In this document: in pieces, positions 1-10,274 of the stretch
How the letters are laid out: each line of letters starts with the position of its first letter
How positions within the stretch are numbered: the stretch's first letter is position 1
NCBI GenBank assembly: GCA_034231615.1
Contig: CM067315.1
Span: 9,881,915 to 9,945,914 of the forward strand
Length of the DNA: 64,000 nt
Direction of reading: 5' to 3'
Origin: Meghimatium bilineatum
Taxonomy: Eukaryota; Mollusca; Gastropoda; Stylommatophora; Philomycidae
Program-made: the position numbers and the translations under genes
The notes under the pieces: model-generated
Seen by the model: the letters and a program-made list of their open reading frames with translations, nothing else
Told to the model about the DNA's origin: nothing
Database searches by the model: none

Positions 1-59
1 GTTTGTTGCGAATGTACTTGTATCTATGACTATTCTTTCGCGTTAATTCTTAAACTTTT

Positions 60-290
60 AGATTGTAGCTGGAACATGTCCGGAAAATGAATGTGTTGTA
101 TCATGGTTTACAGTTTTGCAGCGATATCTGCGCCTATCTCCCTGACACATCCGGTTTTAGTATGACTTTGACTCACTTTGACCTTCTGTAGAATGTGACA
201 GTCTACTCTGTCACTTTGTTGGCTATTACTACAAGTACAGCTGATCACAGTGTAGCTATTCTTTGTTCTCTTTCGGCTACCTTGGACGAT
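60..290 (-). mobile_element. SINE B relic
   Basis: GTATCATGGTTTACAG, GCGATATCTGCGCC, CCTGACACATCCGG and TAGCTATTCTTTG in the order of the full copies at 18.4 and 58.6 kb, with the 3' tail lost. Confidence 0.7.
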
Positions 291-535
291 CTTAGTGCTA
301 CACTATGCGAATACAGTGTCTACTTTGTATATATAGTATTTAATCATTTATCTCCAACAGCTCATTACAACAGCTAGTTAAACAAGACCCCCATTTTCCC
401 GGTAAGCCACTAAATTCTCCATGTGCAATGCAGTTTTTTATAATAATTTGGTCCAGCCTACAAAATATGTATGTAATAATGGAAATTCGTTATATGCAGT
501 ACACGCAGTATATAATAAATATATTGTTTAAATAA
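290..535 (+). repeat. Dispersed repeat shared with 4.15-4.68 kb
   Basis: GATCTTAGTGCTACACTATG, TCTACTTTGTATATA, TTATCTCCAACAG, CAAGACCCCC and GGTAAGCCACTAAATT recur in order at 4.15-4.60 kb. It includes a truncated pogo-like MITE end at about 427-520. Confidence 0.65.
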
Positions 536-825
536 ATAAACGCAACATTATTGCAGTACTAATGGACACAAAGTTTCAATCGATACCAAATTTTATTTTA
601 CGGTATTTACGGTTCAACCCTGGCATAAGGAACATTTCAGACTTTAACAATGAAATGTTCATTAATTTGGTTTGGATTTTATCTTTGCGACTGAGGCCTC
701 CGTTTCAGTAAGATGTATGGCTTCCTCTGGCCTATTTCAGAGAACGCAACGATATCTCCGTGACATGGATCCGATTGGTCGTTGCATATGTTGTTATGGG
801 ATGTCTGTCCCCTCTTCCTGCAGTT

Positions 826-1170
826 TCTACATAGGTTTATATACTGACATAAATCTTGTTCATTGCTACATACATTTGTACGATGGCTTAAATCTTATTC
901 ATTTCTACATAAATTTGTACCTTGGCTTAAATCTTATTCATTTCTACATAAATTTGTACGATGGCTTAAATCTTATTCATTTCTACATAGGTTTATATAC
1001 TGACATAAATCTTATTCATTTCTACATAAATTTGTACGATGGCTTAAATCTTATTCATTTCTACATAAATTTGTACGATGGCTTAAATCTTATTCATTTC
1101 TACATAAATTTGTACGATGGCTTAAATCTTATTCATTTCTACATAAATTTGTACGATGGCTTAAATTTGT
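826..1170 (+). repeat. 39-bp minisatellite
   Basis: About nine units of TTGTACGATGGCTTAAATCT then TATTCATTTCTACATAAAT. It produces a 196-codon open frame (YDGLNLIHFYINL) only because 39 is divisible by three. Confidence 0.93.
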
Positions 1171-1259
1171 TTATTGCTGAAAATCTGAATGAAGGAATCA
1201 TGTTCAATGTCTTATCGATACGTAGTATTTCCTTCAGCATTCCCCTGTTACTATATAAT

Positions 1260-2140
1260 TGAAACCATCGTTGCATAACTTAGCTAAGAAACAAAATTAC
1301 ATTCAATGTTTCCTCCTTTCTCTCTTATATTAATTTTTTTTCAGCATCTTTTCATTCTTCATTAGAATTTCTAGTTCCCATGCTACTCTCAGCATTCTCC
1401 TATAGAAGCTCCATCTCTACCACCTCCAATTTCCAGTTGTCCATGTTACCCTCAGTATTCTTCTATAGAAGTTCCATCCCTGCCACCTCCAATGTCTCCA
1501 CTCTTATGTTTATTTATTGTCCATGATTCTATATGCTAGAATCGATGTTATGTAACAACTGAAGAACCCCCCTTACATCTGATGATAGGAACATATTACA
1601 AAATAGCATTTTTTTCTGACTTTTTCTCAAAATCTGCCGTTGTTTATTCTGCGCCATCAGTTTTATAACATTCTTGTTTCTATAAGTTCTCATTTCTTTC
1701 TCAGAATCATGAAATCTGTTTACCAAATTTCATTTATTTTTTTCTTTCGATCCAGACTTGTTTCTTCCCATTTCTCATTTCTTTCTTTGAATCATGACTT
1801 GTTTCTACCAGAATTAATATCTTTCTTAATAAGAATATTGTATTTACTTTCCCGCATTCCCTGTTAATTTCTGCCCATGCCTGCTGTAGTTCCCAGGTCT
1901 TCTGTCGCTTCCAAGCCTTCTGTCACTCCTCCCAAATCCTGTTATCTCACGTACAGACGCGAACTCGAAGATCACGCTAGAAAAAGGAAGAAAGGGGTCC
2001 AATTTTTGTTCGTCTGGAGTGTTGAAAGCGAGCATCTATTCCATGAAATAATGGCCGCCTCCAGCCACCAGTTACAATTTATGCTTGGGGTTGTGAAGGT
2101 TAGCAGACTCATATAAGGTACTAGCCTCTCACTCACTTCT
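1260..2140. other. Low-complexity pyrimidine-rich stretch
   Basis: No gene seen. An imperfect duplication around 1390-1505 repeats CTATAGAAG(C/T)TCCATC and CCACCTCCAAT. Confidence 0.5.
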
Positions 2141-2144
2141 CTCC

Positions 2145-2245
2145 TTCTTTGTTCTTCTCTGTATATGTCTCTCTTCTCTGTATATGTCTCTCTTCTCTGT
2201 ATATGTCTCTCTTCTCTGTATATGTCTCTCTTCTTTGTATATGAG
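2145..2245 (+). repeat. 19-bp tandem repeat
   Basis: Five units of TTCTCTGTATATGTCTCTC. Confidence 0.93.
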
Positions 2246-2324
2246 AACTTTCTGTCTATCCTTTTTGTAGTCTGATGACATTTTCCATGTTTTTGAACCA
2301 AATTTCAATTCTATTCTTCTTTAT

Positions 2325-2515
2325 CGAAAATCTTCATCCAATCTTCTTTATCCAAATCTTTATCCAAATCTTCATCCAAATCTTCATCGAAAATCTTCAT
2401 TCAATCGCTTCTTTATCCAACATAATAAGTGTATGTGTGCGTGCATGTTTATGTGTGTGTGCGTGTATGTTTATGTGCGTGTGCATCCATGTTTATGTGC
2501 GTGTGTGTGTTCAAT
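2325..2515 (+). repeat. 12-bp CCAAATCTTCAT repeat and GT-rich run
   Basis: Short 12-bp units at 2330-2405, then a degenerate (GTGTGC) run to 2515. Confidence 0.85.
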
Positions 2516-3084
2516 ACGTTTATGCCTGGCTTGGTCTATCTCCATTTCTCCTGTATTTATTAAACCTTGCGAAATGCCCACCGTGTCTCATGGGAGGTTG
2601 AAGATAGCCAATCTTAGTAGGAGGCAATATCTCAGTGAGAGTTTTATGAACTTGACAAAACCTGGTTGTGATGAAATTCCCAACATGAGAGGAATCAGAG
2701 AGAAAAACTCGTAATCTTTTGGTGAGATTAGAAATAAGATAAAGATAAGAAAATAGATGAAAAAAAAATTGCGAAATGAAGAAGAGTAATGAAAAATTGA
2801 AGCTTGAGAGATGCAAATAAAAGAAGAAATAATGTTATACAAAGTAGATGTGCTGGAAATATGCATAAAAAGTATGTATTGGGTGTCAATAAAGTCACTC
2901 TGCACTAAACTAAAATGACGTATATACGCTTAGGGTGACGTCATTGAAAGTGGTGTATTTCCATTGTCCAGAGTACATTATGATTCAACAGATTGATGTT
3001 CGTTCCAGAGTTAAGATTTATTCGCTGACCAATAATTGTGCTAGTCACTTAACAAAGAGCAATTGCAATCAATCAATCAATAAA

Positions 3085-3335
3085 CCCGTAACCCTTCAGG
3101 GTCGTAGGGATACCACATTGGATGCCTCAGCACACAGAGTCCTCCATCGAATTCTATCCTCAGCGATGCGGATGAGTGTGGAAATATCTTGCCCTGTCCA
3201 TTCCTTGATGTTGTCTGTCCATGCCTTTATTTTCCCTCCTCTGCTTCTTCCACCCTCGACAGTTCCCTGCAGTATTGTTTTTGACAAGTAATCGTACCTG
3301 CATACATGTCCGAACCATGCTAGTTTGTGATGGGA
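3085..3335 (-). mobile_element. LINE family C, 3' end
   Basis: The minus strand encodes AWFGHVCRYDYLSKTILQGT, GGRSRGGKIKAWTDNIKEW and AEDRIRWRTLCAEASNV to a stop. Then CCTGAAGGGTTACGGGTTTA and a (TTGA)n tail. 5' truncated and fragmentary. Confidence 0.85.
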
Positions 3336-3800
3336 AATAATTGTGATGGGAAGTTTTCAAAAATGTAGATTCATTTATGTAGGACTCTATTAGAAAATGT
3401 GAACATAAGTTTCCAGATGCACAAGTTCCTCACAGTAAATGTAATTAGAAATGTACTAAACAAGATACGTGATACGGGTGGTGTTAAACGCGCACACCGA
3501 AGCAGACGTCCGACGATTTAAGAAGAAATATATTTCGTTATCCAAAACAAAATTACTCAAACTTAAATCTTTATGAAATGCATTGAGATCAAAGGTGAAC
3601 GTTTCCACCAACATCTTATATAGAATAACTTCGTGTAGCTAGGGGGCGCTTTAGCCAACCAATACGCGATTGACATCAAAATTGGTGTATTTATAATATA
3701 TTCTGTAGTGTCAGTCATTTCACACAGACCCACAATTCATGTGACGTACTGTCACCAGCGATGTAAATGAGTGCACAAAACGTTTATAGACACCCTGTAT
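3336..3800. other. No recognised feature
   Basis: Ordinary unique-looking sequence with no open frame of note. Confidence 0.5.
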
Positions 3801-3809
3801 GTATATACG

Positions 3810-3811
<2 letters not shown>

Positions 3812-3861
<50 letters not shown>

Positions 3862-3958
3862 ATATATATATGTATGTGTGTGTATATATATATGTATGTG
3901 TGTATATATATATGTATGTGTGTATATATATATGTATGTGTGTATATATATATATATA
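3812..3958 (+). repeat. (TA)n / (TATG)(TG) compound microsatellite
   Basis: TA run, then five TATATATATGTATGTGTG-type units. Confidence 0.95.
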
Positions 3959-4029
3959 ATAAAACTATAAATGTCTTGGATCTTTCCGCTCTCTGATTAC
4001 AACAAGTGGCACCACTAAACCTCCTTAGT

Positions 4030-4051
4030 TCTCTCTCTTTCTTTCTCTCTT

Positions 4052-4082
<31 letters not shown>
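4030..4082 (+). repeat. (CT)n microsatellite
   Basis: CT/CTTT run. Confidence 0.93.
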
Positions 4083-4145
4083 TCTACGACATGTACGGCT
4101 GGTCGCATTGTTGCAATACTATGCTCTATTTCGGCTTCCTCTGGA
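4083..4145 (-). mobile_element. SINE B end fragment
   Basis: CTACGACATGTACGGCTGG and TTGCAATACTATGCTC match the 5'-proximal part of SINE B in inverse orientation. Confidence 0.5.
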
Positions 4146-4200
4146 AAAAAACACGGAAGATCTTAATGCTATATCATGCGAATGCAGTGCTCTACTTTGT

Positions 4201-4365
4201 ATATATTCTTCTTCTTCAGCTTTCATACTCAAACTCCCGCTGGATTTTTCTTGTAACAGGACAATGTTCCTACAAGATTTCTAGTTGAATGTAGTCCAGA
4301 GAATGGAAATACGTTGTGTTGCCGTTTTATTTGCGCCAATGGCCCAACACATCCGTCTTCGGTGG
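4201..4365 (-). mobile_element. SINE A, inserted in the dispersed repeat
   Basis: From TTCTTCTTCTTCAGCTTTC to ACACATCCGTCTTCGGTGG. TACTTTGT flanks it at 4193-4200 and 4366-4373. The surrounding repeat matches 290-535 when the insert is removed. Confidence 0.85.
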
Positions 4366-4373
4366 TACTTTGT

Positions 4374-4560
<187 letters not shown>

Positions 4561-4584
4561 GCCGGTAAGCTACTAAATTATCTA

Positions 4585-4757
4585 TGTGCAATCCGGTTAT
4601 AACAACTTTGTCCGGACCGACAAAATGTGTATGTAATAACAGAAATTCGCAATATTAGGTACAAACAATATAGAATAAATGTAATTGGGGATTTTGAAAA
4701 GTGTTGCTATATAGGGAAATTTGTTATAACAGAATGCGCTATAAAGGCATTCCGCTG
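4585..4757. mobile_element. pogo/Tigger-like MITE, degenerate
   Basis: 173 bp, aligned end to end with the copy at 8247-8418 (GTATGTAATAACAGAAATTC, GTTGCTATATAGGGAAATTT, GGCATTCCGCTG). TA lies on both sides. Confidence 0.75.
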
Positions 4758-5042
4758 TAGTTATTTCTAAATTCAAAACAGCAGGTTGGGAAAACCCTTA
4801 CGGAGATAAAAAAATTGAATAACATAAGCTGCCTAAGAAGTTAGAAGTAGGAACATATAGATGGTGTCCATTCATCTCGACACCTGCTATCCTACCATGA
4901 TGTTAAGTAGCAATACATAGATGATGTCCATTCATCTGGATACCTGCTATCTAGTTATCTTAGATCTTTCCAATCATGCACTAAGAACCTGTCATATGTA
5001 ATGGGGGGGGGGGTTATTTACTTTCTGAACCTGCAATCTCAC

Positions 5043-5685
5043 TCTGGAACTATTTGTCTTGAATGCCGCGATCTTGTTACTATCTGGAACTACTTATTTT
5101 GAATGCCCCGATCTTGTTACTATCTGGAACTACTTATTTTGAATGCCCCGATCTTGTTACTATCTGGAACTATTTTTTTTTAATGTCTCGATCTTGTTAC
5201 TATCTGAAACTACTTATTTTGAATGCCCCGATCTTGTTACTATCTGGAACTATTTTTTTTAATGTCTCGATCTTGTTACTATCTGGAACTACTTATTTTG
5301 AATGCCCCGATCATGTTACTATCTGGAACTACTTATTTTGAATGCCCCGATCATGTTACTATCTGGAACTACTTATTTTGAATGCCCCGATCATGTTACT
5401 ATCTGGAACTACTTATTTTGAATGCCCCGATCATGTTACTATCTGGAACTACTTATTTTGAATGCCCCGATCATGTTACTATCTGGAACTACTTATTTTG
5501 AATGCCCCGATCATGTTACTATCTGGAACTACTTATTTTGAATGCCCCGATCATGTTACTATCTGGAACTACTTATTTTGAATGCCCCGATCATGTTACT
5601 ATCTGGAACTACTTATTTTGAATGCCCCGATCATGTTACTATCTGGAACTACTTATTTTGAATGCCCTGATCTTGTTACTATCTA
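5043..5685 (+). repeat. 40-bp minisatellite
   Basis: About 16 units of TCTGGAACTACTTATTTTGA then ATGCCCCGATCATGTTACTA. The first copies are varied (CTTG for CATG, TTTTTTTAATG). The last eight are near identical. Confidence 0.95.
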
Positions 5686-5824
5686 AAAAAAAACCTACTT
5701 AAACGTTTGGGTCTTCTAAAACATATCTACTCAAATGTTAGGGTTCACTAAACCAAATCTACTCAAAATATCATATTATTAAATCTTATTATTAAATCTT
5801 ATTATTCAATCTCTATATTAGTCA

Positions 5825-5905
5825 AGAATACAAATTAGTAACCAGGCACAATGACAAGACGTTTCGATTAAAAGCCTTCATCAGGACAACAGATAACAAA
5901 CGAAA
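5825..5905 (-). ncRNA. Hammerhead-like core, Penelope-type repeat
   Basis: The minus strand reads GTCCTGATGAAGGCTTTTAA then TCGAAACGTC, which has the hammerhead core strings CTGATGA and GAAAC in the right order. Such motifs are known in Penelope-like element repeats. Stem II is weak and I cannot place stem III and the cleavage site surely, so it may be a decayed copy. Confidence 0.35.
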
Positions 5906-6002
5906 TAAACAAAGTACTAAACGTGGGAAAGCACATATGAGGATGTAGGTTAACATCTTTCGTTCTCCAAATGATTTTTAATCATTTTTCATATTTTGTC
6001 CA

Positions 6003-6290
6003 CAACTCTAACATTATTTATAGACAGCCTTATAGCTTACCTTATTATTTATCGACAGCCTCATAGCTTACCTGATCATTTATGGACAGCCTCATAACTT
6101 ACCTCATTATTTATAGATAGCTTCATAGCTTACCCCATTAATTATAGACAGCCTCATAACTTACCCCATTATTTATAGACAGCCTTATAGCTTATTCATT
6201 GTTTATAGACAGCCTTATAGCTTACCCATTATTTATATACGCCTCATAACTTACTCCGTTATTTAGTGACAGCCTCATAAATTACCCTAT
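6003..6290 (+). repeat. About 31-bp minisatellite
   Basis: About nine diverged units of ATTTATAGACAGCCTCATAG plus CTTACCCCATT. Confidence 0.9.
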
Positions 6291-6299
6291 CACTTTCCC

Positions 6300-6595
6300 T
6301 GCATGCATATAGCAAGTAGTCATGATTCCTGTTTCCACGCCATTGATGCATATCGGGATATATGGTGTTAGGCCAAGATTTTCAATTAGTAAACACCATA
6401 CCTATGGATGATGTGGTCAACATCACGCCGATTGCCTTTACTTCCCCAAGAGTTCTGGTACCCATTTCTTTAGACTGTCGGCATAGGAGCCGTTAGTGAT
6501 TTAAAATATCTCCGTATGAATTGTAAATTGAACCTTAGATCAACGGACTACGAAGCCAGTTCTCTAACAGCTGAGCCATCGCGGCTCCTTTTCTT
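6300..6595 (-). mobile_element. tRNA-headed SINE, D-like
   Basis: The minus strand starts GGAGCCGCGATGGCTCAGCT with TTAGAGAACTGGCTTC, then AAGGTTCAATTTAC (B-box-like), AATGGGTACCAGAACTCTTG, GGGAAGTAAAGGCAATCGG and GTGATGTTGACCACATCATC. tRNA-like head, SINE body. Confidence 0.7.
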
Positions 6596-6625
6596 GTAGT
6601 ATTATCATACAAGATGTTATCATAC

Positions 6626-6786
6626 TTCTTCTTCTTCTTCAGCGTTCATTCTCAAACTCTTGCTGGATCTCTCCTGTAGCAGTACTACTAGATTTCCAGC
6701 AGGATGCAGTCCAGAGAATGGAAATGCGTTGTGTCGCCGTTTTATTTGCGCCAATGGCCCGACACATCCGTCTTCGGCGGATGTGC
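6626..6786 (-). mobile_element. SINE A, with target duplication
   Basis: TTCTTCTTCTTCTTCAGCG to CCGTCTTCGGCGGATGTGC. TATCATAC flanks it at 6618-6625 and 6787-6794. Confidence 0.88.
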
Positions 6787-6959
6787 TATCATACAATTAT
6801 CATACAATTTATTATCACTAGTTTTGCAATGCCATCCAAAATTATCACCATAAGTAGCGGATACATTTGCTTGTTTAATTATATCGTCGTCTCCGGAATT
6901 ATAGATTTCATCAGATAATCCGCAGATCATGTTTTTACTTAACACCAATCTCCACATTC

Positions 6960-7040
6960 TTCAAGATTAGCTTCCTCATTACTCCAATCTCCACAATATT
7001 CCAATCTCCACAATATTCCAGTCTCCACAATATCTGCTAC
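6960..7040 (+). repeat. 17-bp tandem repeat
   Basis: Four units of TCCAATCTCCACAATAT. Confidence 0.85.
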
Positions 7041-7379
7041 CAGTAAATTGAAAACATGCAGACATTTGATATCTTATCATCATTTCTTCAACTTTTAGTG
7101 CGTTCTCACCGTATCATATTTTGTGTGTAAATAATAAGGACCTCTTGAGGTGACGTACGCCCTTTCAACTGCGGACTCTAATATAATTTGGTTATATCAA
7201 ATTTCAGAGCAGTAAAAAAAAAAACGTAGGGAGTAGTTGGATAGTTTAGGTAATCCTGCCACAATGATTTCTGAAATAATCTATATTTTTATTTGATTAA
7301 TTTTAAAAAAATGTAGTTCTTACGGTGGGGTATGACCGGGCTCCAGTACAGAGATGTTACTGATGACCTAGAAGGCAGA

Positions 7380-7510
7380 ATTTAATTATTGCCGTGATTT
7401 TCATTGGTCGGTTTTGGCTATTTTTGACGGGCGACTCCAAGTATATAAATAGTGGCCAATGAATAACAAGACAATGGTCAAAAACGTAATGAATGAAGGC
7501 TTGTTTACTT
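7380..7510. mobile_element. Palindromic MITE (family I)
   Basis: TTGGTCGGTTTTGGC on the left with GACTCCAAGTATATAAATAG and ACGTAATGAATGAAGGCTTG on the right, parallel to 49.7 kb. The downstream flank TCTATACTGCCGACGGTC is also shared with 49.37 kb. Confidence 0.55.
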
Positions 7511-7699
7511 CCTACAGTTAGGTATTCTATACTGCCGACGGTCGAGCGTACGCTCTTTTCAACCGCGAACGCTATATTTAATTTGGTTATATCGTAACTT
7601 TACAGCCATCACAAACTGTGGAGGTTGCTGTTATGGTAACCCAATCACTCTGATCTCCGGATTTATGTGTATATATCGCTTATTATATGTCCATTACAT

Positions 7700-7960
7700 C
7701 GGCTCTGTGACATGGAGATAATAGCGAGGCTGTGTGACAAAAATAGAGCGAGCTCTCTGACGGAGAGAGATAGAGCGAGGTTCTGTGACGGAAAGATACA
7801 GAGTGAGGCTCTGTGGCAGAGAGACAGATGAAGGCTCTGTGTGATGGAGATATATATAACGAGTCTTTGTGACGGAGAGATAAAGACTGAGGCTCTGTTT
7901 CGTGGAGATAAAGATCGAGGCTCTGTGACGGAGATATACAGAGCGAGTCTCGTGTGGGCA
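7700..7960 (+). repeat. Diverged satellite of the 10.3-14.8 kb type
   Basis: About ten units of GAGGCTCTGTGACGGAGAGA plus TA-type ends, the same consensus as the large satellite but older. Confidence 0.85.
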
Positions 7961-8246
7961 ATATACAACCGTAAGCATCTGTGCATTCCGCTTTTGAGAA
8001 ACCAGTATAAGGGGTATCTATTTATGCATTTGGAAGAATGTGAGAAATTATTACCTTTCCAAGACTGCCTTGTGGGGGACAGTTGAGGATGAGAGAAGAA
8101 GAGGGGATGAATGAAAATTAGGGAATCATAATAACAAGGACTGGACATGATTACGTCTTCATTATTTAAATTAAATTAAATTAAAGCTCAGAGAGCATTT
8201 ACCCGCGGCAGCATGTTTGTGTTAATGTTTATAAACTAATAAAGTA

Positions 8247-8418
8247 CAGTGAAATTCCATTATAACAACTTGGTTAGGACTGACGAAATATGTATGTAAT
8301 AACAGCAATTCGCTATATACAGCCTAAACAATAAAAACTAAATATAATTGGTATTCTGAAAAGTGATGTTATATACGGAAATTTGTTAAAAATGATGAGC
8401 TATAGAGGTATTCCACTG
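8247..8418. mobile_element. pogo/Tigger-like MITE with TA target duplication
   Basis: 172 bp, starting CAGTGAAATTCCATTATAAC and ending GCTATAGAGGTATTCCACTG, so inverted CAGTG-AAT-CC-TATA ends. TA at 8245-8246 and 8419-8420. No transposase: a non-autonomous element. Confidence 0.88.
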
Positions 8419-8420
8419 TA

Positions 8421-8825
8421 ATTATATGAAACAAATAAAAATGTGTTACAAATACCTACCATAAATGGTGTAATACTATAATAGTGCCTTGTAACATATT
8501 TACTTGTTTAATATAACTACTTTGTTACTTGTATTACTGAGGACCACACCTGATTGTTGGATCTTTTCTGGCTTTTTTTTGACAATTATATATTTATAAA
8601 GTGGCACCTTTGTAATCCTTAAGGATTATAGGTTTGATAGTGATTTATTTATGCCTTGATCGGTGAGAAATCATGTCCGGAGTATAGGTTATAGAATTGA
8701 TCTACTTTTCTTGTTTGAAGTATCTCTAGGACCACTTATACACCAGCACGCAGGGCTAATAGAGATAAAAGATACACAAAAAAATGAAGCTGGATAGAAC
8801 ATAATACAGAATGAGAACATAATAC
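8421..8825. other. No recognised feature
   Basis: AT-rich unique-looking sequence. Confidence 0.5.
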
Positions 8826-9026
8826 AGAACATAATAATATTAATAATAATAATAATAGTAATAGTAATAGTAATAATAATAGTAATAGTAATAGTAATAG
8901 TAATAATAATAATAATAAAATAATAAAATAAAATAATAAAATAATAATAAAATAATAATAATAATAATTATAATAGTAATAGTAATAGTAATAGTAATAG
9001 TAATAGTAATAGTAATAGTAATAGTA

Positions 9027-9057
<31 letters not shown>

Positions 9058-9065
9058 AATAATAA

Positions 9066-9108
<43 letters not shown>

Positions 9109-9128
9109 GTAATAATAATAATAATAAG
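8826..9128 (+). repeat. (AAT/AGT)n trinucleotide array
   Basis: 300 bp of AAT with blocks of AGT and AAAT. Its Tyr-, Leu- and Ile-only frames are artefacts. Confidence 0.97.
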
Positions 9129-9144
9129 GTCCATAATCTGTCAG

Positions 9145-9345
9145 TATGGCTGAGGTGCCACATTGGAGACTTCAGCACAAATAAATCATCCAAACCCCTA
9201 TATCCTGGACAATATTTCCACACACACATTCGCGTCGCTGAGGATATAATTCGCTGGGGACTCTCTGTGTGTGGTGAAGCATCCAATGTGGTACCCCTAC
9301 AACCCTGAAGGGTTACGGGTTTATTCATTCCTTATTCATCCTCGA
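9145..9345 (+). mobile_element. LINE family C fragment with internal inversion
   Basis: From about 9205 the + strand reads ATTTCCACACACACATTCGC, GCTGAGGATATAATTCGCTG and CCCTGAAGGGTTACGGGTTT as in LINE C sense. 9150-9200 (GTGCCACATTGGAGACTTCA) is the same region in the opposite sense. Confidence 0.7.
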
Positions 9346-9369
9346 CAATTCGGAAGAGTGTATAAGAAT

Positions 9370-9600
9370 CATGGCCACAACATTCCTTGATATTATCAAT
9401 CCAGGATTTTCTCTTACCTTCTCTTCTCCTTCTACCCTCGACTGTTCCTTGCGAAATATTTCCGGAAAGCGAGTCGTGGTTTGTTACATGTCCACACAAA
9501 CAAGTTTACACCGCTTCACCGTTGCCAAACAATGTTCTTGATAACCTGCAAGTTTGTTTATTTGCTGCCGGACAAATATTTCTTTCTTCTGTTCTGTATA
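9370..9600 (-). mobile_element. LINE family C fragment
   Basis: On minus: GTTTGTGTGGACATGTAACA, GGAACAGTCGAGGGTAGAAG and TGGATTGATAATATCAAGGA, matching the stretch upstream of the 3' end at 3.1 kb. Confidence 0.7.
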
Positions 9601-10090
9601 ACTCCTTATTTTCAAAAACATGAATCATTCTTTCCGTAGGTACCATCAGATACATAAGATGTCCACAAAGATAACCGGACAGACGCTTTACTTGTAGTGA
9701 CAGATTAAAGAGACTAGAAAACGTACAAGAAGAAAAGATAAGAAAAATAAACAAAACACACAGAATAAAAAAGGGTAATAAGAATATGAGAAGGAAAGAG
9801 AAAATAAACATTTAAAAAAGACAATAAAAGAAAAGACCTACTCAATGTGCGCGAATCGTATCCGAAGTTTAGTCTGAGAGATTCTTCAACGCCAAATACG
9901 GTACCTAGAACTGACACAAGTGCTCTTCAGTTCCAGCGCTTTGACGCCGTTCTGTGTAGTTCTTGCAAGTTGTTTAGACCCATAATAATGCTTTCTTTGG
10001 TGGTTGGTCTTCCTTGTCTCTATTTTTTATTATTATTATTGTTAGTATACAAAGTAATAACAAAATACTGAGAATTGTCAACTACTCTTT
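9601..10090. other. No recognised feature
   Basis: Purine-rich stretch 9720-9840; no gene seen. Confidence 0.45.
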
Positions 10091-10094
10091 CTTA

Positions 10095-10200
10095 CTCGTT
10101 CTTTCTTCCTTCTTATGCGTTCGTTCTCAAACTCCTGCAGATTAGCAGGATGTACTGTGAAGAACGAAATGCTCTGCGTCATTTTCCAGATGTTGGAGTA
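10095..10200 (-). mobile_element. SINE B 3' relic
   Basis: TGCGTTCGTTCTCAAACTCC, TGCAGATTAGCAGGATGTA and a diverged remainder; truncated. Confidence 0.65.
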
Positions 10201-10274
10201 ATACCAGGACTCAAGTTATGCGGGAAAATAATAAATAATCTGCGATATGCAGATTATCGGTTTTATTACCTCGA

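Noticed and set aside
8736-9328. Poly-Tyr and poly-Leu/Ile frames
   Set aside because: AAT trinucleotide array.
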